Assembly: GCA_964580995.1 (NCBI GenBank)
Contig: CAZOMV010000015.1
Location: forward strand, 1 to 64,000
DNA length: 64,000 nt
Source: JAKJEP01 sp964580995
Lineage (GTDB): Bacteria; Planctomycetota; Phycisphaerae; Sedimentisphaerales; SM23-30
Reading direction: 5' to 3'
Shown here: one piece after another, positions 51,866 to 61,060 of the stretch
Layout of the letters: each line of letters starts with the position of its first letter
How positions within the stretch are numbered: the first letter of the stretch is position 1
Notes under the pieces: model-generated
Told to the model about the DNA's origin: nothing
Databases searched by the model: none
What the model saw: only the letters and a program-made list of their open reading frames with translations
Position numbers and translations under genes: made by a program

Positions 51866-52981
51866 ATGAAAGATGTTCGGCTGGAAAAATTGGCACAGGT
51901 GCTGGTTCGATATTCGGTGGCTTTACAGCCTAATGATCTGGTAGTGATCCAGTCCACTTTGATTGGTGAACCGCTGGTGGTGGAGCTTTACAAAGCGGCA
52001 TTGCAAGCCGGTGCGCACCCGCAGGTCCGCATGGCACCGGATGAATTGACCGAATGGCTCCTCAAATACGGCAATGAACAGCAATTGAAATATCTATCCC
52101 CGCTGGCCATGCACGATATCGAAAAGATAGATGCCCGAATATCCCTTTGGTCGGAGGTAAACACCCGTGCTCTGAGCCATACGGATCCGGCCAAACATGC
52201 CATGATGTCCGCCGCCCGCAAGCCGCTTGTGAACCGGGTTATGGAACGGACCGCTAAAAACGAGTTTCGCTGGACCGGTACGATGTTTCCCACCCAGGCC
52301 AGTGCTCAGGATGCGGGGATGTCATTAACGGAATATGAAGAGTTTGTTTTTGGGGCGGGCCTGCTGGATCATAAGGATCCGGTAGCGGCCTGGCAGGACG
52401 TGGAGAAGCGGCAGGAACGGGCCGTTGAATTGCTGAACGGGAAAAAGACCCTGCGAATCGAAGCGGCCAATGGCACCGATCTGACCATGTCCATGGAAAG
52501 CCGCAAATGGATTAACTGCTGCGGAAAAATCAATTTCCCGGATGGGGAAATTTACAGTGCCCCGGTGGAAGATTCTGTTCAGGGAACGATTGTCTTTAGC
52601 TTTCCCGCGCTGTATATGGGACATGAATGCGACGGAGTAACGCTGCGTTTCGAAAAAGGAAAGGTTGTCAAAGCCACAGCCGCCAAGGGGGAAGCCTTTT
52701 TGAATCAGATGCTGGACCAGGACGAAGGTGCCCGAGTGGTGGGTGAAATCGCAATCGGGACGAATTATGGCATAACCGAATTTACCCGGAATACCTTATT
52801 CGATGAAAAAATCGGCGGGACTATTCATTTGGCGGTGGGAGCGGCCTACCCGCAAACCGGCGGCAAAAATCAGTCCGGTCTCCATTGGGATATGGTTTGT
52901 GATCTGCGCCCGGGCGGACGCATTACTCTGTATGGTAAGACGATACACGAAAACGGAAAATTTACAACCATCGAACTATGA
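51866..52981 (+). CDS. M29-family aminopeptidase (AmpS/PepS type)
   Basis: A metallo-aminopeptidase of 371 residues. I start it at the ATG at 51866; an earlier TTG lies inside the preceding gene. Family features are AQVLVRYSVALQPNDLVVIQS, the metal-binding GEIAIGTNYGITEFTRNTLFDEKIGGTIHLAVGAAYPQTGG region, and SGLHWDMVCDLR. It hydrolyses N-terminal residues of peptides in the cytoplasm. The end overlaps the following gene by 4 bp (ATGA), so they are translationally coupled. Confidence 0.9.
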   Translation: MKDVRLEKLAQVLVRYSVALQPNDLVVIQSTLIGEPLVVELYKAALQAGAHPQVRMAPDELTEWLLKYGNEQQLKYLSPLAMHDIEKIDARISLWSEVNTRALSHTDPAKHAMMSAARKPLVNRVMERTAKNEFRWTGTMFPTQASAQDAGMSLTEYEEFVFGAGLLDHKDPVAAWQDVEKRQERAVELLNGKKTLRIEAANGTDLTMSMESRKWINCCGKINFPDGEIYSAPVEDSVQGTIVFSFPALYMGHECDGVTLRFEKGKVVKATAAKGEAFLNQMLDQDEGARVVGEIAIGTNYGITEFTRNTLFDEKIGGTIHLAVGAAYPQTGGKNQSGLHWDMVCDLRPGGRITLYGKTIHENGKFTTIEL

Positions 52982-53685
52982 AAAAGATCGAGGCGATTTT
53001 ATTTGATTTTGGCGGGACCCTGGACTATGACGGTGTGGACTGGTTCACCCGTTTGTTCCGCATTCTCCAGCCTACCCACCGGTTCGCAACCCAAAAGGAA
53101 TTCGATACCTATGCGGATCAGGCCGCCCAAGCGATTTGTTTTATGGAGGACACGCCCACCCTTTCCATGGCAGAGACCGTGGGGCGAATCTGCGAACAAA
53201 TTCAGGCTCGATCCCACACCCATAACGGGCATGACTCCTTTGCCTGGGATCCGAAACAAGTGAGCGAAACGTTTGTGAGCGAATCCCGGCGGTATCTGGA
53301 ACGAAACCGGCAGGTTCTGGCCCAGCTTCACAAAACATTTCGGCTGGGAGTCATCAGCAACAATTGGGGGAACACCGCCGGCTGGTGCCGGCAATGTCTG
53401 CTTCATGAGTATCTGGACACCATGATCGACTCCACCGTGGTCGGTTCGGTGAAACCGGATGCGGGTATCTTCCAGGCGGCCCTGCGGGACATGAAATTAG
53501 CACCGGAACAATGCGTCTATGTCGGGGACCGTTACGATTGCGATGTCCAGGGGTCCCGTGCGGCAGGCATGGTTCCGATTTGGATCGTCGGGGAGAGAAA
53601 TCATACCCCACCGGATAACTCGCCGGAGGTATTGCGAATCAGCAATCTGACCAGACTGCTGGAGATCGATTTTTCCCGATTATAA
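52978..53685 (+). CDS. HAD-family hydrolase
   Basis: A 235-residue HAD phosphatase. Motif I is FDFGGTLDYDG, motif II is LGVISNNWG, the Lys sits in GSVKPDAGIF, and motif III is VYVGDRYDCDVQGSRAAGM. The sequence is of the subfamily I/IA type, related to sugar or nucleotide phosphatases. The start overlaps the peptidase by 4 bp. Its substrate is unknown. Confidence 0.85.
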   Translation: MKKIEAILFDFGGTLDYDGVDWFTRLFRILQPTHRFATQKEFDTYADQAAQAICFMEDTPTLSMAETVGRICEQIQARSHTHNGHDSFAWDPKQVSETFVSESRRYLERNRQVLAQLHKTFRLGVISNNWGNTAGWCRQCLLHEYLDTMIDSTVVGSVKPDAGIFQAALRDMKLAPEQCVYVGDRYDCDVQGSRAAGMVPIWIVGERNHTPPDNSPEVLRISNLTRLLEIDFSRL

Positions 53686-53699
53686 AAGGGAACCATACC

Positions 53700-55529
53700 T
53701 CAGTTCTCCCGTTCCGAATGCTCTTTTTCATCGGGGGAACTATCGGAACGGGATGCGCTCATCATTCGCGCTTTTAATTCGGGTGTATTCATGACGATAA
53801 TAGTTTGGGCCGCCAAATCGCCGAATCGTTGTTTGTTTCTGGTAAAGAGAACCACCAGAAAAACCGGGAAAAACATTTGCGGATGGAATTCCAGAATCCG
53901 AAGCATATCTCGAATGAAAACCTGCCAGCGACGGATGGGTTTGCCATCCTGGCCGAGAATCACCAGGCCCAACGCCAGTTTTCCAGCGGTAGTACCGAAA
54001 AACATTTCAAAAACAAAAAAGTAAAGAATCACCACCGCAAAAAAAACCAGCAGCAGCTTGCCGACAAAAGGATCTATAATGCCTTGCTGTAGTTGTTCCA
54101 GAGAGTAGGGATCCATTTGCAGCGGACGCAGCTTCTCAGGGGCAAGAATATTGGCGATAAACAAAAGGATTTGCAGGAACATGGAGATCACAAAAATATC
54201 CAGGAAGAACGCAACCAGTCGTCTCCAGAGCGGTGCCACATGAATATAGTCCGGCAACGGATCCGCCGGGGAAAAGATTTGTTTGCGGCGCCAAAACAGG
54301 ATCGCACCTGCCGCCACCATTAAGGTGATCCCAACCGTAGGGTTTTCTGCCCATTTCAACAGCGGAAAAGGCGTTTGTCCCACCGCCCGGATGGGCTGAT
54401 TATCGACCGTAATAGTTTTTGCGTGAGGAGAAAAATAACCGAACCGGACTTCCTTATCCGACTCCCACTGGAAAAAAGCGATATTCTGCCCGAACGCGGT
54501 AAAGGCGGCATGGTCGCGTTGCACCGTGAACACTTGCCCATTCTTGTCCGCTAGTAACGGAGAAAATTGCCAGGTGTTTCCATTCTGCCAGCCGAGTTGA
54601 ACCTGGGTAACGCGCCCTGTAGTACCATCCGCACTAGCAGAGTCAGACTCGGTAAAAGCGATCAGAAGCAACTGGCGGTTTACATTCAACGCGGAAAGAT
54701 CATACACCTGATCGAGGGATAGGATCTCGACCGGCGAGAGGATATGTTTCTGTAGTTGAAAATGCTGAATTTTATCGGCCGAATCCATCGAATTCGCATC
54801 ACCAGCCGGAATCCCAAAAATATGGATAGTCTCTCCGTGAACCGCCATATGAAGTTTCGACAAAGGGGGCAGAGGAAAAGACCCTGCGGAAAGACACCGC
54901 CATTCCTTATCGAGGCCCCGCTGGAGAATAACATATTCACCCACAGAAAGAGAGGGTGTTTTCTGATCAGCCTCTATTTTTTCAGAATCTTTTGCAGCAG
55001 GCATCGGTTCGTTGGCATCCGAAGAGGATGGGGACGGCTGAACAGGCACCATGCTGCTGAGGGCGGGAATATTTTCTACCGGCTTCTCGACCAGGGCCAG
55101 GGCATACAACGCTTCATCCTGGGAACTGCAATCTAAAATACGCAAACCCGCGGGCAATTGCCTTTCGGTTTGAGGTTCCGTGTTCAGACTGTAACTTTGA
55201 CAGCCACCGCCCTGCAAAAAAACCATCAAACGGTCCTGATGCATGACTACCACATCCGGAATACCGGAATACCCGAAGTCCGGCAAGAATGTATCGCGTA
55301 CCAGATCGCGAAAATAAAGCTGGTACCCCGGCGCCTGTTGCTGCTCCCGCGCCAGCAGCAGATAGACACCCCGGTCATTACCGCTAGCCCACATAACCGG
55401 GACTGCATTTGTTGTGGAAAGCGCCGGATGGAGATCTTCCTGACCGGATAGCGGCAGCGCAGGGGCCGACAAAAACACGATTGTCCAGAATAAACTGGAC
55501 AAAAAGGAAGAAAACGTTTCTTTATTCAT
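53700..55529 (-). CDS. RDD-family membrane protein with large N-terminal domain
   Basis: A protein of about 609 residues. A signal peptide (about 1-30) is followed by about 380 residues of beta-rich extracytoplasmic sequence with a repeat-like pattern (possibly a propeller-type fold). One membrane segment and a C-terminal RDD domain (LWRRLVAFFLDIFVISMFLQILLF, ending with YFFVFEMFFGTTAGKLALGLVI) follow. I take the ATG at 55529; the frame begins 2 codons earlier at a GTG. RDD proteins are membrane proteins of unknown or ion-transport function. It is the last gene of the parB operon and overlaps the preceding gene by 8 bp. Confidence 0.75.
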   Translation of the reverse strand: MNKETFSSFLSSLFWTIVFLSAPALPLSGQEDLHPALSTTNAVPVMWASGNDRGVYLLLAREQQQAPGYQLYFRDLVRDTFLPDFGYSGIPDVVVMHQDRLMVFLQGGGCQSYSLNTEPQTERQLPAGLRILDCSSQDEALYALALVEKPVENIPALSSMVPVQPSPSSSDANEPMPAAKDSEKIEADQKTPSLSVGEYVILQRGLDKEWRCLSAGSFPLPPLSKLHMAVHGETIHIFGIPAGDANSMDSADKIQHFQLQKHILSPVEILSLDQVYDLSALNVNRQLLLIAFTESDSASADGTTGRVTQVQLGWQNGNTWQFSPLLADKNGQVFTVQRDHAAFTAFGQNIAFFQWESDKEVRFGYFSPHAKTITVDNQPIRAVGQTPFPLLKWAENPTVGITLMVAAGAILFWRRKQIFSPADPLPDYIHVAPLWRRLVAFFLDIFVISMFLQILLFIANILAPEKLRPLQMDPYSLEQLQQGIIDPFVGKLLLVFFAVVILYFFVFEMFFGTTAGKLALGLVILGQDGKPIRRWQVFIRDMLRILEFHPQMFFPVFLVVLFTRNKQRFGDLAAQTIIVMNTPELKARMMSASRSDSSPDEKEHSEREN

Positions 55530-56418
55530 TTTCACACTGCTTATCTATTTGTAGGTATTCTTCTGCGTCAATCCCCGGAATCCGGACAGGACGTTCGAAT
55601 AATGTCCGTTCTTTCTTGTCCACCTTGAACCGGTGTAATTTCAGATGAATATACGTGTCGTCAGCCGGATACCGCAGCAGGATATCCCCCGGAATCCAGG
55701 CATTCTCCAAAGACTGGTACTCCGTCAAGGTGCTCTGGATCAGAATTTTCCCGGCGGGGTCAAACTCGATGATTTCGCAGGCCAGGTAGGTATATCGGTC
55801 AAACCCGATCTTACGCTTTAGATAAACGCCATCTTCCCCGGTGTCGAGAAAACTGAAACTGTTCGTCTGGGGATCATATACCGGATCGATGGCCTGGTTC
55901 GGGTCCGGCGATAAAGGACAAAGACCGATGTACTCCAGCAGAATCTGCGGGTTCATCGGCATGTTTTCCGCACAGGGCTTGCCCAAATGTTCATATTTTC
56001 CCCACTGGGCAAAATTCTGCTGGGGATTCTTGGAATAGATCCAGTATTCTTTCTGGTTGGAGGCAATCACAAAAGCGGCTCCCAAAGTAGCGTCCGCCTG
56101 CAGATAAACCATGGCTGCCCCCCCCACTTCCCCAGGCGGACGGTAAAAAACTTTACCGGATGATTCCTTATAATTATGCGTCTTTCTATTTTCATCGATA
56201 ACATTTACTTCCCATTTTTTCAGAGACGCCATAAATGGAGGAATATTTTCAATATTCGTATGATATTGTACCATAATCTGATCGGCAGATAACGGCTCCG
56301 GGAGAGGCCGGATTTGCTTTTGCGGTTCACAACCCGAAAAAATCAGAAAAAGCAGTACGCCCATCCAAACGATAAGAGATTCCGCTTTAAAAGTAATATC
56401 TTTTTGCATATCCATCAT
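55522..56418 (-). CDS. LolA/LolB-like lipoprotein, unknown function
   Basis: A 298-residue lipoprotein (lipobox IFSGC). The mature part is a beta-rich half-barrel-like sequence with WEVNVIDENRKTHNYKESSGKVFYR, YWIYSKNP, and EILRYPADDTYIHLKLHRFKV-like strands, resembling LolA/LolB and related outer-membrane lipoprotein carriers. The ATG at 56409 is also possible. It is fourth in the parB operon and its end overlaps the RDD gene. Function is inferred from fold only. Confidence 0.65.
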   Translation of the reverse strand: MMDMQKDITFKAESLIVWMGVLLFLIFSGCEPQKQIRPLPEPLSADQIMVQYHTNIENIPPFMASLKKWEVNVIDENRKTHNYKESSGKVFYRPPGEVGGAAMVYLQADATLGAAFVIASNQKEYWIYSKNPQQNFAQWGKYEHLGKPCAENMPMNPQILLEYIGLCPLSPDPNQAIDPVYDPQTNSFSFLDTGEDGVYLKRKIGFDRYTYLACEIIEFDPAGKILIQSTLTEYQSLENAWIPGDILLRYPADDTYIHLKLHRFKVDKKERTLFERPVRIPGIDAEEYLQIDKQCENE

Positions 56419-56444
56419 GCCTCGTTCCCCGAAATTATGCCAAT

Positions 56445-56933
56445 TTAAAGCTCGCCGTGCAGAATACTGCTGAGTTCAAGCGACACCTGCTCGATCTGCG
56501 GATCATCCAATTGCGGATTGATCACCTCATGGGTGTCCGTTTCCCTGGCAAATCGCATCTTCCAGATTTCCTGACCCGCTTCCCGCCGGGTGTCTTCATA
56601 CTTCAATATTTTTTTCCGCATCAGGATCAAGGCCAGGACGAAACGGAAATGCACTTTGATCGGCTCTTTTTCGTCTTCCAGCCGCCTGAAAAAATTGATT
56701 AATATCTCATCATCGACAAACAGCTTTTTCTTCTGATTAGGCAGGGGCATGGCCGTCTTCCAATAACTGTAAACCTGCGGTTTGCTAGCCTCCCAATATT
56801 CCACACAAAAATCACATCGTTCGAAAGTGTCATGCTTGTCAATTAAGGCCGCGTAATATTCTTCGCCGGGCCGCAGTTCTCGGCCGGTACCGGTGCATTT
56901 ACCCGTGCTTCGCTGTACTTCCCATTGTTCCAT
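56445..56933 (-). CDS. Conserved hypothetical protein with zinc-ribbon-like N-terminus
   Basis: A protein of 162 residues (ATG at 56933). The N-terminus has a CTGTG...FERCDFC arrangement of Cys that could bind zinc, followed by a helical middle rich in Lys and Glu (NFFRRLEDEKEPIKVHFRFVLALILMRKKILKYEDTRRE). No domain is recognised. It sits between the LolB-like lipoprotein gene and the HhH protein gene in the parB operon. It looks like a family restricted to a lineage. Confidence 0.65.
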   Translation of the reverse strand: MEQWEVQRSTGKCTGTGRELRPGEEYYAALIDKHDTFERCDFCVEYWEASKPQVYSYWKTAMPLPNQKKKLFVDDEILINFFRRLEDEKEPIKVHFRFVLALILMRKKILKYEDTRREAGQEIWKMRFARETDTHEVINPQLDDPQIEQVSLELSSILHGEL

Positions 56934-57006
56934 AAACACTTTTTTCCGTGGTTTCCTGTTATTCCTACATGCAATACGTAGTATTCATTGTATAGAGGAT
57001 TGAACA

Positions 57007-57378
57007 TTAATCAAACACTAAGTAGGATTTAATTTTCTCAACGGTTTTAAAACCGATGCCTTTGACTTTGGTCAAATCAGCCGCTTGTTGAAAAGGTCCT
57101 TCATCCCCCTGTCTTTGATTTTGCTGCCGATATTGAATAATAGCCATAGCCCGAACTTTTCCGATCCCCGGCAGACGGGCCAGTGACATCCAGGTTTCCC
57201 GATTGGGGTTGATCCGGTCATACATCGCTACGGGAGCCATAGAAATTCCGGCGGAAGGCTGTTCAACGAAATGCGGCCGTTGGAATCTCAAGCATACCCA
57301 AATTAGGGCCAAGGCAAACAATAGCACCCACAGAGATGCGTGCCTGGAAGTATATATTCTATCTTTGCAATTTCGCAT
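57007..57378 (-). CDS. Helix-hairpin-helix protein, ComEA-like, membrane-anchored
   Basis: A 123-residue protein with one membrane segment (about 12-30) and two helix-hairpin-helix motifs (SLARLPGIGKVRAMAIIQYR at about 61-80 and LTKVKGIGFKTVEKIKSYL at about 101-119), the ComEA domain. ComEA binds double-stranded DNA in the periplasm during transformation. A single HhH protein alone does not prove competence. It follows parB by 42 bp on the same strand. Confidence 0.85.
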   Translation of the reverse strand: MRNCKDRIYTSRHASLWVLLFALALIWVCLRFQRPHFVEQPSAGISMAPVAMYDRINPNRETWMSLARLPGIGKVRAMAIIQYRQQNQRQGDEGPFQQAADLTKVKGIGFKTVEKIKSYLVFD

Positions 57379-57420
57379 TACTTTGCGTTACTCGGATACC
57401 AACTCTTTAGATGCCCCTAT

Positions 57421-58335
57421 TTATATCAGCTTTTCCCGGATGCGATCAAAATCATCCAGATTGTAATATTCAATGATAATTTTTCCACGATGCGTCGTTC
57501 GTTTGGCGGTATGTATCATTACTCGTGTCCCTAATATTCGGGTCATCTCGTGTTCGAGCTCCAGAATATGAGGGGTCTTATTGTTTTTGGATTGCGCAGG
57601 CGTAACTTGCTGCTGCATCATCTGGATCATGCGTTCCAGCTTGCGCACGGATACATTCTTTTCCCGTACCAGGGCAGCCAACTCTTTCTGCCGGGCCGGC
57701 TCTTTGATGCCCAGCAGAGCACGGGCATGACCCATACTCAGGGAACCATCCGCGACCCATTGCTGCAGCTCAGGCGATAAATCCAGCAGACGCATATAAT
57801 TGGCAATCGTCGAACGATCCTCCCCCAACCGCTGCGCCACTTCCTGCTGGCTCAGCGAAAAGGTGGTAATATAACTTTTATATGCCCGGGCCCGCTCAAT
57901 GGCATTCAGATCAGAACGGTGGATATTCTCGATCAAAGCCCATTCGAGCATCTGTTCTTCACTGGCATGGCGAACAATGGCTGGGATAGTACTTTTTTGG
58001 GCCTGGATAGTCGCCCGCAATCTTCTTTCACCCGCGATTAACTGATAATTCGAACCAAGCTGCCTGACCAGAATCGGCTGAATGACTCCATTGGCCTTTA
58101 TGGATTCAGCTAATTCCATCAATTCAGTTTCGTTCCATTTTTTTCTGGGCTGATGAGGGTTACTTGTGATTTTATCTACCGGAAGATCAACCACCGACTC
58201 GGAATGAGAAGATGGCTCCATAACATGTTCATAAGTTCCTGTATTAAAAGTAGATGCGCTTTCTATCGCCTGGATCCGAGTGGATGTAAGAAGAGAATCA
58301 AGCCCCCTACCCAGCCGTTTTTTAACTTCATTCAC
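57421..58335 (-). CDS. parB: Chromosome partitioning protein ParB
   Basis: A 304-residue ParB/Spo0J. The N-terminal CTP-binding part has GERRLRA (C-motif) and ENIHRSDLNAIERA, the central HTH is SQQEVAQRLGEDRSTIANYMRLL, and the C-terminus (about 250-304) is a dimerisation region. A very strong ribosome site (AAGGAGGTG) precedes the ATG. Two parS sites lie 145-240 bp upstream. ParA, normally encoded just before parB, is not in the window. Confidence 0.96.
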   Translation of the reverse strand: MNEVKKRLGRGLDSLLTSTRIQAIESASTFNTGTYEHVMEPSSHSESVVDLPVDKITSNPHQPRKKWNETELMELAESIKANGVIQPILVRQLGSNYQLIAGERRLRATIQAQKSTIPAIVRHASEEQMLEWALIENIHRSDLNAIERARAYKSYITTFSLSQQEVAQRLGEDRSTIANYMRLLDLSPELQQWVADGSLSMGHARALLGIKEPARQKELAALVREKNVSVRKLERMIQMMQQQVTPAQSKNNKTPHILELEHEMTRILGTRVMIHTAKRTTHRGKIIIEYYNLDDFDRIREKLI

Positions 58336-58382
58336 AAAACACCTCCTTGCGTGATGTTATCCATTTAACAAAATAGCTATTT

Positions 58383-58391
58383 TTATGCACA
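58383..58391 (+). promoter_or_regulatory. DnaA-box candidate
   Basis: TTATGCACA matches the TTATNCACA consensus perfectly. A weaker TTATCCATT lies at 58357-58365. One good box is not enough to call an origin. Confidence 0.3.
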
Positions 58392-58480
58392 AAATATTTA
58401 TACTAATTCGCTAAATTATATGTTTTTCATACTCAGTAACAAGATAATAATAATTATTAATTAATTCAGTCACCTAAGTA

Positions 58481-58496
58481 TGTTCCACGTGGAACA
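58481..58496. promoter_or_regulatory. parS site 1
   Basis: TGTTCCACGTGGAACA is a perfect 16-bp palindrome of the parS type (TGTTNCACGTGNAACA). It lies 145 bp upstream of parB and 79 bp from the second site. Confidence 0.9.
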
Positions 58497-58559
58497 ACCA
58501 TAAAATTGCAATTAAATCTATAAGGTAAAATCCTGATTCATATCCAACACGGAGGAACT

Positions 58560-58575
58560 TGTTCCACGTGGAACA
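58560..58575. promoter_or_regulatory. parS site 2
   Basis: A second identical TGTTCCACGTGGAACA palindrome. Two exact copies in one 100-bp stretch next to parB make a functional partition centre very likely. Confidence 0.9.
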
Positions 58576-59139
58576 CACCCAAGCGTCATTTCTTGTCAAA
58601 ATAAAATTTATTTTCTGGCTATTATCTAATAACCTTTTATATCGAAATTACTCCATTACCTTCCTATGCCAGCCTCATTTTAAATATGAAAACTCGAGAA
58701 AGCGATTAATGCATAATAATTGACCGGAAAAATAAAATAATAAAACTTACCCGCGACCTGATACGCTCAATTCACCTTTGCCAGCAATCACCCGCAAAAC
58801 CATCTTTCACCACCTTTCTTAAATATAAATAAGGTTCAACTCCAAAATAGTTGCTAATTTCGGTATGGTTACAGGAGATGGATTTATCGCATGAAGGTCT
58901 CCGGCATAAGCGGTGGTGGTAAATATGGGCGGTACCGTGAGATGCTGCCCCATACCTTATGGCACCAGGAAAACGCTCGGGGGTCGGGTTGGTCGGGTTC
59001 ACTTCCCAGCGTTGATCTATCCTCCTTCCTGGTGGCAATATTATACCCTGCCCTGCCGGTGGCATAAAACGATAAATTCAAAACACTTATATCAACAATA
59101 AGCATCGTTTCCGCCAACTAATTTGAAGTTGAACCTAAT

Positions 59140-59393
59140 TAACTGTAATGTCTCACTTTTAAAAACGAACATAACATATTATGAATATAATGGTTACGTC
59201 GAAACGTAATAAATGATCGCCATCAAATAGAATATGGTGCGAAACGTCAGATTCGGTTCCAATAGGCCATTTGTTGCGTTTTTTCGGTTTTTATTGCCAA
59301 ATTGAACACTATGTTTCCAATCCACGCTAAACAATATAAGACAGGTAATAGAAACATCTTATGTCAATAATTCAAAGTGAGACAGTACAATTA
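59140..59393. mobile_element. Candidate 254-bp inverted-repeat element (MITE-like)
   Basis: TAACTGTAATGTCTCACTTT (59140-59159) is matched in inverted orientation by AAAGTGAGACAGTACAATTA (59374-59393), with 18 of 20 positions equal. Both ends contain TTAA at the outer border (59139-59142 and 59391-59394), which could be a target duplication or part of the repeats. No transposase is encoded inside. It lies between the parS region and the flippase gene. Confidence 0.55.
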
Positions 59394-59506
59394 AAAAGGA
59401 TTTTGTGAATTCGTATATATAGATATTATAGATCTACTAAAACCATATTTAACTCGCTTCATAAAAATCTCTTCCGCTTTGGAATAAATGCCGATTTATA
59501 TCAGGT

Positions 59507-61003
59507 ATGTCAAAACGAAATGAAAACGTCAGTAACACTTTGTGGAATACCTGCTTACGCGCCTGCAGCTGGGTAAGCATGGGCAGCATGACTTCGCAAC
59601 TGATCCGCATGTCTCGCTTATGGATTTTGACCTTTTTACTAGCGCCCGAACAATTTGGGATTTTAACTATAGTATGGTGTGTGTTCGGCTTGATGCAGGA
59701 GTTATCGGACACCGGAATCCGGCATGCCCTGATCCAAAATCCCAGAGCGAACCAAAAACATTATCTGGATAACGCCTGGATTCTGAATCTGCTGCGAAAT
59801 ATCCTGTTGTTCGGATTGCTCTATATAACTGCCCCCTATATCTCGAATCGCATATACAATAAACCGGAAATGCAGCATTTGCTTCGGATAGCCGGAATTA
59901 TTTTTCTTTTTGACGCCTTCACCAGCGTAAGTCTGGTATTGCTCCGAAAACAATTGGATTTCAAACGCGTTGCCATCGTCAATGTCGCCGGGAATATAAT
60001 GGCATTAATCGCAACGATCCTCTGTACCGTATTCCTGAAGGGCATCCAGGGGGTTATCTACGGTGAAATAGTCGGGTCGGCAACCATTTGTTTTCTTAGT
60101 TATTACGTTCATTCCTATCGTCCTCAAATAAAATGGAGCCGAATGGCCGGCAGCGAATTGCTTGGATACGGTCTCATCACATATCTGGTTACACTGATTG
60201 ATGCCGTCGGCATGAGAATGGATGTATTTATCCTGGGGAAAATCGCAACGAATTATGAAATAGGGATATACGGGTTAGCCATGGCGATCGTCATGGCACC
60301 TTGTGCGTTATTTTCCTTGTTGACTATATCCGTTGGCTTTCCCGCATTATCCATGGTGCAGCATGATATCCCCATGGTACGGCGTGGCACAGCGGAGATT
60401 ATCAAGGCAACTCAGATGATATCGCTTCCCCTATTTATCATACTATTTCTTTTGGCACAGGACATAGTAATAATACTACCGAATAAATATGCCGGTGTAA
60501 GCGAGACATTGCGCTGGTTGTCAATTTATGGTTTCTTTATCGTCTATCTGCGTCAGGTTACTCCTGCATTATATGCGATCAGTAAAGTATATTGGTTAAT
60601 CATTCGTGGAATGATCCATGTAATCCTGATGGCAATCCTTTTACCCCTATTTTATCAAAAGTATGGTTTATTCGGTGTCTGCTGGGCATGTAATATTACA
60701 AGTATCATAACAGATATATTCGTAGTATGGATAGCCATGCATGAACTTCAATGGTCGCTGCAGCAATATTATAAGGATATCTGCATCGTAATCAGATCAA
60801 TGCTATTTGGAATCATAAGTTTTACCATTCTGTATTATGCAATGGCGCTTTTAAATTATCCATGGTCTGACCATCTATGGGTACGTATTATGGTAACGAT
60901 ATTGGGTCTCGTAGGTTATGGTTGCGGATATTACCACTATTACAGCGGTCGAATCCGATTGCCGAGTCTATTGGCAGAAAATCGGATGGTTGCCGATGAG
61001 TAA
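59507..61003 (+). CDS. Wzx-type oligosaccharide flippase
   Basis: A 498-residue membrane protein of the MATE/MOP superfamily polysaccharide exporter type, with about twelve to fourteen membrane segments. Features are SWVSMGSMTSQLIRMSRLWILTFLLAPEQFGILT near the N-terminus, then RHALIQNPRANQKHYLDNAWILNLLRNILLFGLLY, and an even spread of hydrophobic segments. It would flip a lipid-linked oligosaccharide for export. It opens the second polysaccharide cluster. The AGG right before the ATG is a weak ribosome site. Confidence 0.88.
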   Translation: MSKRNENVSNTLWNTCLRACSWVSMGSMTSQLIRMSRLWILTFLLAPEQFGILTIVWCVFGLMQELSDTGIRHALIQNPRANQKHYLDNAWILNLLRNILLFGLLYITAPYISNRIYNKPEMQHLLRIAGIIFLFDAFTSVSLVLLRKQLDFKRVAIVNVAGNIMALIATILCTVFLKGIQGVIYGEIVGSATICFLSYYVHSYRPQIKWSRMAGSELLGYGLITYLVTLIDAVGMRMDVFILGKIATNYEIGIYGLAMAIVMAPCALFSLLTISVGFPALSMVQHDIPMVRRGTAEIIKATQMISLPLFIILFLLAQDIVIILPNKYAGVSETLRWLSIYGFFIVYLRQVTPALYAISKVYWLIIRGMIHVILMAILLPLFYQKYGLFGVCWACNITSIITDIFVVWIAMHELQWSLQQYYKDICIVIRSMLFGIISFTILYYAMALLNYPWSDHLWVRIMVTILGLVGYGCGYYHYYSGRIRLPSLLAENRMVADE

Positions 61004-61060
61004 GGAAAATAATAAGATTCTATATAAAGGTTACTCGACACGATGAATCGGGAGTAAGAT

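Larger units (their letters stand above)
58336..59506. other. 1.2-kb AT-rich intergenic region near parS
   Basis: No convincing gene. The left third holds a DnaA-box candidate and two parS sites in AT-rich DNA. The middle (58750-59100) is less AT-rich with short leftward frames lacking recognisable products. The right third holds an inverted-repeat element (59140-59393). In many bacteria parS lies near the origin, so this area could be close to oriC, but only one good DnaA box is present. Confidence 0.6.

Noticed and set aside
58772..59117. Leftward frames of 97 and 77 codons in the parS intergenic region
   Set aside because: They overlap each other, have no recognisable product and no convincing ribosome site.
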